Below are positions 16,905 to 25,265 of a stretch of 62,661 bases of DNA, in pieces; position 1 is the stretch's first letter; every line of letters begins with the position of its first letter. The DNA comes from Clostridiales bacterium (GTDB taxonomy: Bacteria; Bacillota; Clostridia; Oscillospirales; Acutalibacteraceae). The translations under genes were made by a program, and so were the position numbers. The notes under the pieces were generated by a model. It made no database searches and was not told the origin of the DNA. It saw only the letters and a program-made list of their open reading frames with translations. The stretch lies in the NCBI GenBank assembly GCA_012523185.1, contig JAAYIY010000022.1:1-62661 (forward strand). Reading direction: 5' to 3'.

Positions 16905-17372
16905 TCAACTTCTCCTGCTCTGCTTAAAAATGTCGGAGTCTAAAATGATGGTGACAGGGCCGTCGTTGTCAATCCTGACAGCCATATCCGCGGCAAAAAC
17001 GCCTGTCTTGACACATCGGACGCCGTTTGAGCGCAGAGCTTTCGCGTAATGCTCATAAAGCTCCTTCGCCTTGTCCGGGGGCGCTGAGGACGAGAACGAC
17101 GGGCGGTTTCCCTTGCGGCAGTCGGCGCAAAGAGTAAACTGTGAAATAACAAGGATTTCGCCGCCTGTGTCGACAATCGACAAGTTCATCTTTTCACATT
17201 CGTCCTCAAAAATACGCAGCTTGACCGTTTTTGCCGCAAGCGCTTCGGCCTCGGCGGCCGTGTCGCCCTCGACGACCCCGACCAAAACATTAAACCCTCT
17301 GCCGATTTCGTTTATCAGCTCGCCGCCGACGCTGACCGACGAATAAGTGACCCTCTGAATTACCGCTTTCAT
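16905..17372 (-). CDS. dtd: D-aminoacyl-tRNA deacylase
   Basis: Dtd removes D-amino acids (and glycine from tRNA-Ala) mischarged on tRNA. The 155-residue product is of normal length. It starts MKAVIQRVTYSSVSVGGE, has the catalytic motif SQFTLCAD (about 77-84) and the cross-subunit NDGPVT motif (about 136-141) that carries the chiral-selective Gly-cisPro. In Bacillota it is often next to relA; here it follows a small membrane protein in the long minus-strand run. Confidence 0.95.
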   Translation of the reverse strand: MKAVIQRVTYSSVSVGGELINEIGRGFNVLVGVVEGDTAAEAEALAAKTVKLRIFEDECEKMNLSIVDTGGEILVISQFTLCADCRKGNRPSFSSSAPPDKAKELYEHYAKALRSNGVRCVKTGVFAADMAVRIDNDGPVTIILDSDIFKQSRRS

Positions 17373-17436
17373 TTTATATGCTACCTCTTTTTTAAAATCT
17401 GAAAAATTAACGTGTTAAACTGCTCGGCTCGGCGCG

Positions 17437-17949
17437 CTATTCACATTCCGCTTCCGCCATAAACAGGACAACGCCCTCTTTCGTCCCCTGCGATGATATA
17501 TAAAAACGCACTAAGCAGCCCGCAGGCTTACCGCCGATTTTGTTCGGCGGATCTATAGTCAAAACGTATTCGCCCGACGATGTGTTTGTCAAGATTTTGA
17601 TGTTGTCCATCGGAACGGCCGACAGCTTGCCCCCGCAGTCCACAGACGCGAAATAGAAGTTTTCGCTGTTTTTGAGCAGATTCTCGATTTGCTCTCGCAG
17701 CGGAAACCTCATCTCGAACACAGGCGCCTTGCCGTCTGAAAAAACAGCCTTACACGACACATTCTCCGACTCCCGCGCCGCCGTGATATCATCTTTGAAG
17801 TTAAAGAAAATAACGCTTTCGTCGACAGTCGCCACAATTTGTTTTTTGTCTGTCCCGCTGTGCCGAACAAAAAAGGCGGCTGTGCAGGAAAAGACAATGA
17901 CTGCCGTGAAAGCGGCGGCAAAGACAAAAATCTTTTTTCGTTTATCCAT
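17437..17949 (-). CDS. Membrane-anchored protein of unknown function
   Basis: The 170-residue product has a basic start MDKRKKIF, one hydrophobic segment (about 7-27, AAAFTAVIVFSCTAAFFV) and a predicted extracytoplasmic domain of about 140 residues. It contains no motif I recognise. AAGGAG stands seven bases before the ATG at 17949; the longer frame runs back into dut and is not credible. A cysteine inside the hydrophobic segment (VIVFSC) could suggest a lipoprotein, but the surrounding lipobox is poor. It is co-directional with dut and dtd. Confidence 0.6.
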   Translation of the reverse strand: MDKRKKIFVFAAAFTAVIVFSCTAAFFVRHSGTDKKQIVATVDESVIFFNFKDDITAARESENVSCKAVFSDGKAPVFEMRFPLREQIENLLKNSENFYFASVDCGGKLSAVPMDNIKILTNTSSGEYVLTIDPPNKIGGKPAGCLVRFYISSQGTKEGVVLFMAEAECE

Positions 17950-17959
17950 GAAAAGCTCC

Positions 17960-18400
17960 TTATCTGCCTGTCGAGCCGAAGCCGCCCTCGCCCCTGTCTG
18001 TTTCGTCAAGGCCGCCGACTTCGGCAATCGGCAGGAGTGAAACAGGCATAACAACAAGCTGCGCCACTCGTTCGCCGGGCGATATCGTATAGCTTTCGTC
18101 AAATTGATTTACAATTCCGACGCAAATCTCGCCTCTGTAATCGCTGTCTATGACGCCGACGCCGTTTAAAAGCCCGATGCCGTGCTTTATCGCAAGGCCG
18201 CTTCGCGCGAACAAAAAGGCGGCACAGCCGCTGTCGGGCAGCTCTATCGCTATGCCCGTCGGTATAAGAGCATGACCGCCGCCGCCGACTGTCAGCGGAC
18301 ATTCTATGCAGGCGCAAAGATCAAGTCCGGCGCTGCCCGACGTCGCCCTTACCGGAATTTGCGCGTCTTTACGCACCTTCATTACTTTCAAGTTTTCCAT
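17960..18400 (-). CDS. dut: dUTP diphosphatase
   Basis: Dut converts dUTP to dUMP and pyrophosphate, feeding dTMP synthesis and keeping uracil out of DNA. The 146-residue trimeric-type protein has all five motifs in order: SGSAGLDL, FARSGLAIKHG, GVIDSDYRGEICVG, GERVAQLV and the C-terminal RGEGGFGSTG that closes over the active site. It starts 22 bases after smc, which is unusual company, and probably shares its transcript. Confidence 0.95.
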   Translation of the reverse strand: MENLKVMKVRKDAQIPVRATSGSAGLDLCACIECPLTVGGGGHALIPTGIAIELPDSGCAAFLFARSGLAIKHGIGLLNGVGVIDSDYRGEICVGIVNQFDESYTISPGERVAQLVVMPVSLLPIAEVGGLDETDRGEGGFGSTGR

Positions 18401-18421
18401 AAAGCAACAATCCTTAAAATC

Positions 18422-21400
18422 TTAATCAATCCCGAGCCTCTTTGCCATCTCCGCTGTTTTAAGCTCAAGCAGCTTTGAAACCCCTTCTTCCTGCATCGTT
18501 ACGCCGTAAAGGATGTCAGCCTCCTCCATTGTGCCGCGGCGGTGGGTTATGATTATAAATTGAGTGTTTTTTGTCATGAGCCGGACATATTTGGCGTATC
18601 GCGTGACATTTACGTCGTCAAGAGCCGCCTCGACTTCGTCAAAAACACAGAAAGGAGCGGGCGAAACCTTGAGAATGGCGAACAGCAGGGCGATTGCTGA
18701 AAGCCCCTTTTCTCCGCCCGACAAAAGGTCTATGTTTTGGACGTTTTTGCCGGGGGGCTGAACCTTTATGTCGATGTTGCACTCCAGCACGTCAAGCTGA
18801 TTTTCAAGCACCAGCTCGGCCTTGCCGCCGTCGAACAGCTCTGAAAAGGTCTCGCTGAAAAAGGCGTTTATCCGCCCGAACTGCTCGCGGAACCGCTCCG
18901 CCATTTTGCCTGTGAGGTCGCCTATCAGCTTTGTCAGCTCCTCCTTTGAGCGCTCCGCGTCGTTAATCTGACCGCTGAGGAATTCATAGCGCAGGGAGAT
19001 TTCCTTGTATTCTTCGACGGCGCCGACGTTGACTGTGCCGAGCGCGCGGATTTTGTTTCTTATCTCGGCAAGCTCGCGCTGCGCCTTGGGGTAATCCGAG
19101 ATTTCGATTTCCATCTCCTCAGCCTCGTGCAAGGTGAGATCGTATTCGTCGTACAGCTTTGCTTTTGACGTTTCAAGCTCGTTTTCCATCGCCGCCCGGC
19201 GTTCTCCGAGCCTTGCCAGCTCGCCGCTTAAGCTTTCCTTGACGTCGCTTACGGAGCGCTCCTTTCGGCGCATTTCGGAGGTGAGCTTTTCAAGCTGTGC
19301 CCTCCTGCCCGAAAGCAGTGAAACTTCTTCGCGGCGGCGCGCAATCAATGTGCGAATCTCCTGAGCGCTCTGCTCCATTTGCCGTATCTTTTCCTTTGTC
19401 TCAATGCTGTCGGCGGCTATTTTGGCTATCTCGTCGTTAAGCTCGCCCGACTTGTCCCTGTTTGAGTGCTTCATCTGTTCATAAGACTCTATTGACTTCT
19501 GCTTTGCCTCGATATCTTTTCGCGCGGAAAGTATCCGCATATTTATCTCGGACTCTGTTTTTGAAAGCTCCTCGCGCCGCCGCTCGATTTCCTCGCGATC
19601 CCTGCCCAGCTCGCCTAATTCGTCCTGAACGGCGTCGATTTCGCCCGTGATGCCGATTATGTCTAATTCGGACTTTTTGACAGTCTCCTCAAGCGCTGAA
19701 ATCCTGACGGCGTTTTTATCCTTTTCGGCGTTAAGCTCCTGAAGGGCGGCGCCGACAGACTCAAGCCTGCCCTCGACAAGCTTTAACTCGCCCTCCTTGC
19801 GGATTGCCGACTCCTGTGCCCGCGCAAGATCCGCTTCCGCTCCGCCCAAATTTGCCTCGGCGGCGGCAAGCTCCTCTGTGAGAGACTTGTGTTCCGCCTG
19901 CTTTTCTTCCGCCGCTTTCGCAAGCTCCTCCGCTTGCCTTTTAAGCTTCCCCGTCTCGTTGACACGGCTTAAAAGACCTGAATTGCGCGCTCTTGAGCCG
20001 CCTGTCATTGAGCCGCCGGCGTTGATTACCTGCCCGTCGAGAGTGACTGTCTTAAAACGCTGCCCGTATTTGCGCGCAATCGCAATCGCACTGTCAAGAT
20101 CGTCCGCGACGGCTGTCCTTGACAGCTCAAACTTCATGATTTCATCATATTTTTTGTCGTATGTAATCAATTCGTCCGCCATCGCGACAAAACCCGCGCA
20201 GCCGTCAAGCCCCTTTTCGGAGAACGGCTTATGTCTGACTGTTGTAAGCGGAAGAAAAGTTGCTCTGCCGGAACGGCTGTCCTTTAAAAAGCCGATGGCT
20301 CTTTTTGCGTCGTTTTCGCTGTCTGTGATGATGTCCTGCAAAGATGCCCCGAACGCCGTCTCAATCGCGGCGGCGTATTTTTCCTCAACCTTTATCAGCT
20401 GTGAAATTGTGCCGTGGATTCCGCGGAGATTCCCTCTTTTTGACTCCTTTATAACGGCTCGGACACTGCCAGAGTAACCCTCCATGTTTTTTTCGAGTTC
20501 CTCAAGCATTTTGGCGCGCGCGAATTTTTGCTGCGCGTCAAGGTTTATTCCGTCTATCTCGTCCTTTAAGGAATCCGCCTTTTCGCGCTTGTTTTTTACG
20601 CGGAGCTTGTGTCCCGTTACAAAGTTTGTAAGCTCCGCCGCGCTCTCTTTTAAAGTGTCAAGCTCCGACAAACAGTCCGCTCGTTCAGCCTTGATTTCGG
20701 CAAGCATAATGCCGCGGCTTGAAAGCACGCTGTCAATATTGGAGTTTCTTGTTTTTATCTCGTCGATGGATGAGGACGCCGTCGTGCCTTCGACACGCTT
20801 TTCAGACAACAGCATCGTCAGCTCCGAAAGCTTTTGCGACAGCTTGAGCGAACGCTCCGTGAACGCGGCGTTTTCGTCTTTGAGGCCAAGGATATTGTCG
20901 GCCGCCTCCTTGAGGGTCTTGCTCTGCTCATCGATAAGTGCGGCAAGCTCCGCAATTTCTTTTTCCGCGCGGGATATCAGCTCGTCCACCTGAAGCTCGT
21001 CCGACGCGGCCTGCTCCAGGTCGCGCGTTATGCGCTCTATCGTGGCGGAATTATGCTCTATCGTGTTTTTTTCGACGGCGATGTCACCGTCAATACGCAT
21101 CGCTTCTTCCTCCGACAAAGCGGTCAAGCGGCGCGTGTCTTCTATCTCGGCAGTTACCGACTGTCCTTCGGCGACAATGCGCTCATACTCCTCGGTGTTC
21201 TCGCGCAGCTCTCTGTCGGCGGATTCATATTGTGCCGTTGCGATGGAAAGCTTGTGTTCCTGCTCACGGATTCCGGACTTTGCTTTTTCGATGGCGTGAA
21301 GCCACAGCCCGATTTCAAGCCCCTTTTTTTCGCCCGCAAGGACAAGAAACTTCTGCGCCTTTTCGCTTTGCGCCTTTAGGGGGCCGATACGGCTTTCAAG

Positions 21401-21994
21401 CTCCGCCAATATGTCCCGGAGCCGTGACAGGTTGTCCTCCGCCAGCTGCAGCTTGCGCGTCGCGTCAAGCCTGCGGTAACGAAAAGCGGCTATTCCCGCC
21501 GCCTCCTCAAGCATTTCGCGGCGCTGCGGGGAGCGCGGTGAAATGAGGTCCGCGACGCGGCCCTGACCCACAATAGAGTAACCGTCGCGCCCAAGCCCGG
21601 TGTCCATAAACAGCTCGTGGAGATCGCGAAGCCTTACGTTTTCGCCGTTCACCTTGTATTCGCTTTCGCCGGAACGGTAATAACGGCGGGAGACCGACAC
21701 CTCGTCACTGCCGCAGCCCTCAAGCGCCCTGTCGCTGTTGTCAAGGCGCAGCGTAACTTCGGCAAAGCCGAGCGCCTTGCGTATGCTCGTGCCGCCGAAA
21801 ATGACGTCCTCCATACGCGCTCCGCGCAGGCTTTTTGAGGACTGTTCGCCCAAAACCCAGCGTATGGCGTCTGATATATTGCTTTTTCCCGATCCGTTCG
21901 GCCCCACAACCGACGTTATACCCTTGCCGAACCGAAGTGTTGTTTTGTCCGGAAAGGATTTGAAGCCCTGAATCTCAAGCGTCTTTAAATACAT
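18422..21994 (-). CDS. smc: Chromosome segregation protein SMC
   Basis: SMC is the coiled-coil ATPase of bacterial condensin, acting with ScpA and ScpB. The 1190 residues are full length. The Walker A loop GPNGSGKSN is at 31-39 and the Q-loop follows. Two long coiled coils flank a hinge at roughly 500-650, recognisable by GYSGSVRAVIKES and AIETAFGASLQDII. Near the C-terminus are the ABC signature LSGGEKGLSAIALLFAI and Walker B FCVFDEVEAALDDVN. It follows rnc with a 29-base gap. The usual downstream partner ftsY is absent; dut stands there instead. Confidence 0.97.
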   Translation of the reverse strand: MYLKTLEIQGFKSFPDKTTLRFGKGITSVVGPNGSGKSNISDAIRWVLGEQSSKSLRGARMEDVIFGGTSIRKALGFAEVTLRLDNSDRALEGCGSDEVSVSRRYYRSGESEYKVNGENVRLRDLHELFMDTGLGRDGYSIVGQGRVADLISPRSPQRREMLEEAAGIAAFRYRRLDATRKLQLAEDNLSRLRDILAELESRIGPLKAQSEKAQKFLVLAGEKKGLEIGLWLHAIEKAKSGIREQEHKLSIATAQYESADRELRENTEEYERIVAEGQSVTAEIEDTRRLTALSEEEAMRIDGDIAVEKNTIEHNSATIERITRDLEQAASDELQVDELISRAEKEIAELAALIDEQSKTLKEAADNILGLKDENAAFTERSLKLSQKLSELTMLLSEKRVEGTTASSSIDEIKTRNSNIDSVLSSRGIMLAEIKAERADCLSELDTLKESAAELTNFVTGHKLRVKNKREKADSLKDEIDGINLDAQQKFARAKMLEELEKNMEGYSGSVRAVIKESKRGNLRGIHGTISQLIKVEEKYAAAIETAFGASLQDIITDSENDAKRAIGFLKDSRSGRATFLPLTTVRHKPFSEKGLDGCAGFVAMADELITYDKKYDEIMKFELSRTAVADDLDSAIAIARKYGQRFKTVTLDGQVINAGGSMTGGSRARNSGLLSRVNETGKLKRQAEELAKAAEEKQAEHKSLTEELAAAEANLGGAEADLARAQESAIRKEGELKLVEGRLESVGAALQELNAEKDKNAVRISALEETVKKSELDIIGITGEIDAVQDELGELGRDREEIERRREELSKTESEINMRILSARKDIEAKQKSIESYEQMKHSNRDKSGELNDEIAKIAADSIETKEKIRQMEQSAQEIRTLIARRREEVSLLSGRRAQLEKLTSEMRRKERSVSDVKESLSGELARLGERRAAMENELETSKAKLYDEYDLTLHEAEEMEIEISDYPKAQRELAEIRNKIRALGTVNVGAVEEYKEISLRYEFLSGQINDAERSKEELTKLIGDLTGKMAERFREQFGRINAFFSETFSELFDGGKAELVLENQLDVLECNIDIKVQPPGKNVQNIDLLSGGEKGLSAIALLFAILKVSPAPFCVFDEVEAALDDVNVTRYAKYVRLMTKNTQFIIITHRRGTMEEADILYGVTMQEEGVSKLLELKTAEMAKRLGID

Positions 21995-22023
21995 TGTGTT
22001 TTTCTGATCCTTTTCTCTTATGT

Positions 22024-22716
22024 TTAAAACGTCCGCTTGACGCCCATAAGCTCAAGCGCCTCTTTTGCGGCCTGCTGCTCGGCTATCTTTTTGCTCCTTC
22101 CGGAGCCTCTGCCGATGACGTTGCTGTTTAAATGCACCTCGACGTCAAAGCGCTTGTCATGATCCGGCCCGCTTTCTCCGGAAAGCACATATTCCACGCT
22201 TTCCTCCGGGTTTTTCTGAATGATTTCCTGAAGGCTTGTTTTATAGTCGTGAAAATCATTTATCTCCTTTGAGGCGTTTGAAACAAAACGCAGCACAAAC
22301 TTTCTTGCCTCCTCGATGCCGCCGTCAAGGTATATGGCGGCGATGAGCGCCTCGAACGCGTCAGCCGTTATCGACGGCCTTTCGCGCCCGCCCGTGCCGC
22401 TTTCGCCCTTGCCGAGCAAAAGATAACTGCCGAGACCTATCTCGCGCGCGAATGAAGCAAGCGACTTTTCGCAAACCGTCGCCGCCCGAAGCTTTGTAAG
22501 CTCTCCTTCGGGCAGGTGCTTGAAGTTTTTATAATAATATTCCGCGGCAATAAAGCCCAGCACCGAATCCCCGAGAAATTCGAGGCGCTCGTTGCTCCCC
22601 GCGCTCCCCTGGCGTTCGTTTACAAACGACGAATGGGAGAGCGCTCTTGTAAGCAGCTCCCCTTTTTTAAAAGTGTAACCGATTTTATCCTGAAGTCCTT
22701 TTATGTCCCCCGACAT
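22024..22716 (-). CDS. rnc: Ribonuclease III
   Basis: RNase III cuts double-stranded RNA, including the rRNA precursor. The 230-residue product has the catalytic signature NERLEFLGDSVLG at about 42-54 with the metal ligands Glu45 and Asp50, and a second acidic site in ITADAFEALIAAIYLDGG. A C-terminal double-stranded RNA-binding domain (about 155-228) ends KKIAEQQAAKEALELM. The ATG at 22716 (MSGDIKGLQDKIG) is preferred to the TTG six codons upstream because GGATGG precedes it. It lies between the acp-like gene and smc, the classic order. Confidence 0.96.
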   Translation of the reverse strand: MSGDIKGLQDKIGYTFKKGELLTRALSHSSFVNERQGSAGSNERLEFLGDSVLGFIAAEYYYKNFKHLPEGELTKLRAATVCEKSLASFAREIGLGSYLLLGKGESGTGGRERPSITADAFEALIAAIYLDGGIEEARKFVLRFVSNASKEINDFHDYKTSLQEIIQKNPEESVEYVLSGESGPDHDKRFDVEVHLNSNVIGRGSGRSKKIAEQQAAKEALELMGVKRTF

Positions 22717-22741
22717 GAAACACCATCCAATCAATCAGCCT

Positions 22742-22975
22742 TCATCGCAGACTTATGGCTGTCTCTACAATTTGCGTCAGATCCGACACTTTAAAAAGTG
22801 AGTTTACTTCGTCCTCGCTAAGCTCGATTTCAAATTCGCCCTCGACAGCCATGACAAGCTCCGCAATGTCAAGCTCGTCGGCGCCCAGCTCCTCAAACAA
22901 GGTGTCTTCCGTTATGCTGTCCTCGTCGATATTGAGCTGCTCGGAAATGAATGTTGTGACCTTTTCCAGAACCAT
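22742..22975 (-). CDS. Acyl-carrier-protein-like protein lacking the phosphopantetheine serine
   Basis: The 77-residue protein has the size, acidity and four-helix pattern of acyl carrier protein and stands at the standard acpP place between plsX and rnc. The conserved site GADSLD, whose Ser is charged with 4'-phosphopantetheine, reads GADELD here: residue 34 is Glu (GAG, 22876-22874). The nearest Ser codon differs by at least two bases, so a single read error does not explain it. The rest (EELGA, AELVMAVEGEFEIELSEDEV) is well conserved. It therefore cannot carry acyl chains in the usual way, and fatty acid synthesis would need another ACP. A structural or regulatory role is possible. I leave the symbol empty for this reason. 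Confidence 0.85.
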   Translation of the reverse strand: MVLEKVTTFISEQLNIDEDSITEDTLFEELGADELDIAELVMAVEGEFEIELSEDEVNSLFKVSDLTQIVETAISLR

Positions 22976-23001
22976 ATGTGTTCCTCCGTAAAATATAATA
23001 A

Positions 23002-23955
23002 TTATATTTGTTTCGCGGCGGCCGCCGCCTGCCTTACGGCATTTTTAAATGTTCGTGCGTCTGACGAGCCGTGCGCTTTGACGACGACTCCCTTGACGCC
23101 GAGAATAGGTGCGCCGCCGTAGTTTTTATAATCAAGACTTTCCCTCATCTTTGAAAAACCCTTGTTTACCATAAGATATGACAGCTTTGAAAGAAGGTTC
23201 TTTTTGTAAATGTCTTTTAAGCCGGAAAGCATCATTGCCGCGACGCCCTCATACATTTTTAAGATTATGTTGCCTGTGAAGCCGTCAGCGACGACTATAT
23301 CGCACACGCCGAAAGGAATGTCTCGAGCCTCGATGTTGCCGTCAAACCTGATGTTTTCGTCCTTCAGAAGCTTGAATGCCTCAAGCCTTAATTTGTCGCC
23401 CTTAGTCTCCTCTGTCCCGATATTAGCGAGACGTACCGACGGATTGCCCATGCCCATTGCCTTTTTCATGAAACTGTCGCCCATTTGAGCGAACTGGACA
23501 AGATTTTCGGCGTGGCATTCGGCGTTGGCGCCGGAGTCGAGCAAAAGAACAGGACCTTTTGCGGAGGGCAATATAGAGCCGATGGCGGGGCGCTTGATGC
23601 CCTCGCTCCTTTTGACAATAAATGTCGCTCCGATAATCAGCGCGCCTGTGGAGCCGGCGCTCACGAAAGCGTCTCCGTTTTCGGCGGCAAGCGCCTTAAG
23701 TCCGACAGCCATGGAGCTTTCGCTTTTTGATTTGAGTATTTCCGAGGGCTCCTCCTCCACGCCTATTATGTCCGCCGAGTGGAGGATATCCATCCCCGCA
23801 AGAGAAATGCCGTTTTGCGCGGCGCAGCTTTCAATTTTTGACTTGTCGCCCGCCAGCGTGAAAGAAAAACCAAACTCGTCCGCCGCGCCGCGGCAGCCCT
23901 TTAGAATCTCGAGGGGAGCGTTGTCGCCGCCGAACGCGTCCGCAATAATTTTCAT
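23002..23955 (-). CDS. plsX: Phosphate acyltransferase PlsX
   Basis: PlsX transfers the acyl chain from acyl-ACP to phosphate, making acyl-phosphate for PlsY in phospholipid synthesis. The 317-residue product starts MKIIADAFGGDNAP and has SVGSTGALIIGATFIVKR-like FVSAGSTGALI, GSILPSAKGPVLLLDSGAN and VVADGFTGNIILK, all family patterns. I use the ATG at 23955; its first base is also the last base of the trmFO stop (TGATG), so translation is likely coupled. Its usual partner ACP, encoded just downstream, lacks the serine that would carry the acyl chain. Confidence 0.95.
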   Translation of the reverse strand: MKIIADAFGGDNAPLEILKGCRGAADEFGFSFTLAGDKSKIESCAAQNGISLAGMDILHSADIIGVEEEPSEILKSKSESSMAVGLKALAAENGDAFVSAGSTGALIIGATFIVKRSEGIKRPAIGSILPSAKGPVLLLDSGANAECHAENLVQFAQMGDSFMKKAMGMGNPSVRLANIGTEETKGDKLRLEAFKLLKDENIRFDGNIEARDIPFGVCDIVVADGFTGNIILKMYEGVAAMMLSGLKDIYKKNLLSKLSYLMVNKGFSKMRESLDYKNYGGAPILGVKGVVVKAHGSSDARTFKNAVRQAAAAAKQI

Positions 23956-25265
23956 CAAAGCACATCCTTAGAAAAGACTTTCATAAGCTCAAGGCTTCGT
24001 CTCGACAAAGTTTCGTTTCGGAGCTTCTTATCCCTCACCTTCTCGTCAAGCGCGGGCAGAAGTCCGAAGCTTGACCCCATCGGCTGATAGTCGCCGGATA
24101 TATTTTCGCCGACGTGGCGGCAAAGAGCGCCGATCATTGTTTCGCGCGGCGGCACCGCCGACGGCAGACCGCTTATGAAACGGGCGGCGTTGATGCCCGC
24201 TATGATGCCTGATGCCGCCGACTCCATATATCCCTCAACACCTGTCAGCTGACCGCAAAAAAACATCCCGCGCGTCTGTCTCATTGAAAAGTCGGTGTTA
24301 AGAAGCCTTGGCGAATTGATGAAAGTGTTTCTGTGCATGACTCCGTACCGCACAAAATCAACATGGTGAAGGGCCGGAATCATCGAAAAGACACGTTGCT
24401 GCTCGCCGAATTTCAGATTGGTTTGAAAGCCGACAAGGTTTAAAAGTGTGCCCTCCGCGTTTTCGCGCCGCATCTGAAGGACGGCCCACGGCCTTTTGCC
24501 TGTCCTCGGGTCGCGAAGCCCGACAGGCCGAAGCGGACCGAAGCGCAGTGTGTCGCAGCCCCTCGCCGCCATGACCTCAACGGGCATACATCCCTCGTAG
24601 ACGCTTCCCTTTTTTTCAAACTCGCGAAGCTCGGCGCGCTTTGCACGAATAAGCTCACGGTGAAAGCGCTCGTACTCCTCTTTGTCCATCGGGCAGTTTA
24701 TATAGTCGTTTCCGCCCCTGTCGTACCTTGAGGCGGTAAAGGCGAAATCCATATCAACGCTTTCTGCTGTTATTATCGGCGCGGCAGCGTCAAAAAAACT
24801 TAAAAGTCCGCCGCAGACAGCGGAAATGTCCTCGGCCAAGCTGTCGGACACAAGCGGTCCGGCGGCGACTATTGTAACCTTGTCACGCGGCAGCTCTGCA
24901 ACTTCGGCGCGCACGATTTTAATGAGCGGATTGGACTCTGTCTCTTGTGTGACAAGGGCTGAAAACCTTTCCCTGTCAACGGCGAGCGCGCCTCCCGCGG
25001 GGACGGAGCATTTTTTCGCCGCCTCGACGCACACGGAGCCGAGAACCTCCATCTCCGCCTTCAAAAGCCCCGCCGCCGCGGACAAGAGAGTTGACTTAAG
25101 CGAGTTTGAGCAAACAAGCTCCGCAAGACCGTCGGACGTGTGTGCGGGAGAAAAGCGGGCGGGCTTCATTTCATAAAGAGTTACGCCGACGCCTCTTTTG
25201 GCAAGCTGTGCGGCTGCTTCAACACCGGCAAGACCGCCGCCTATAACAACGCATTTTTTATCCAT
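23955..25265 (-). CDS. trmFO: tRNA (m5U54) methyltransferase TrmFO, folate-dependent
   Basis: TrmFO makes 5-methyluridine at tRNA position 54 with methylenetetrahydrofolate and FAD. The 436-residue product has the N-terminal FAD-binding glycine loop VIGGGLAGVEAA (about 7-18), then YEMKPARFSPAH and LVCSNSLKS, which define the family. FCGQLTGVEGYMESAASG near the C-terminus contacts FAD. It starts at the ATG at 25265, within the end of topA, as in Bacillus where topA-trmFO-xerC are linked. Downstream it overlaps plsX by one base. Confidence 0.96.
   Translation of the reverse strand: MDKKCVVIGGGLAGVEAAAQLAKRGVGVTLYEMKPARFSPAHTSDGLAELVCSNSLKSTLLSAAAGLLKAEMEVLGSVCVEAAKKCSVPAGGALAVDRERFSALVTQETESNPLIKIVRAEVAELPRDKVTIVAAGPLVSDSLAEDISAVCGGLLSFFDAAAPIITAESVDMDFAFTASRYDRGGNDYINCPMDKEEYERFHRELIRAKRAELREFEKKGSVYEGCMPVEVMAARGCDTLRFGPLRPVGLRDPRTGKRPWAVLQMRRENAEGTLLNLVGFQTNLKFGEQQRVFSMIPALHHVDFVRYGVMHRNTFINSPRLLNTDFSMRQTRGMFFCGQLTGVEGYMESAASGIIAGINAARFISGLPSAVPPRETMIGALCRHVGENISGDYQPMGSSFGLLPALDEKVRDKKLRNETLSRRSLELMKVFSKDVL

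Noticed and set aside
22742-22975. Simple sequencing error as the cause of Glu34 in the ACP
   Set aside because: At least two base substitutions in one codon would be needed and the frame is intact on both sides; kept as a finding.
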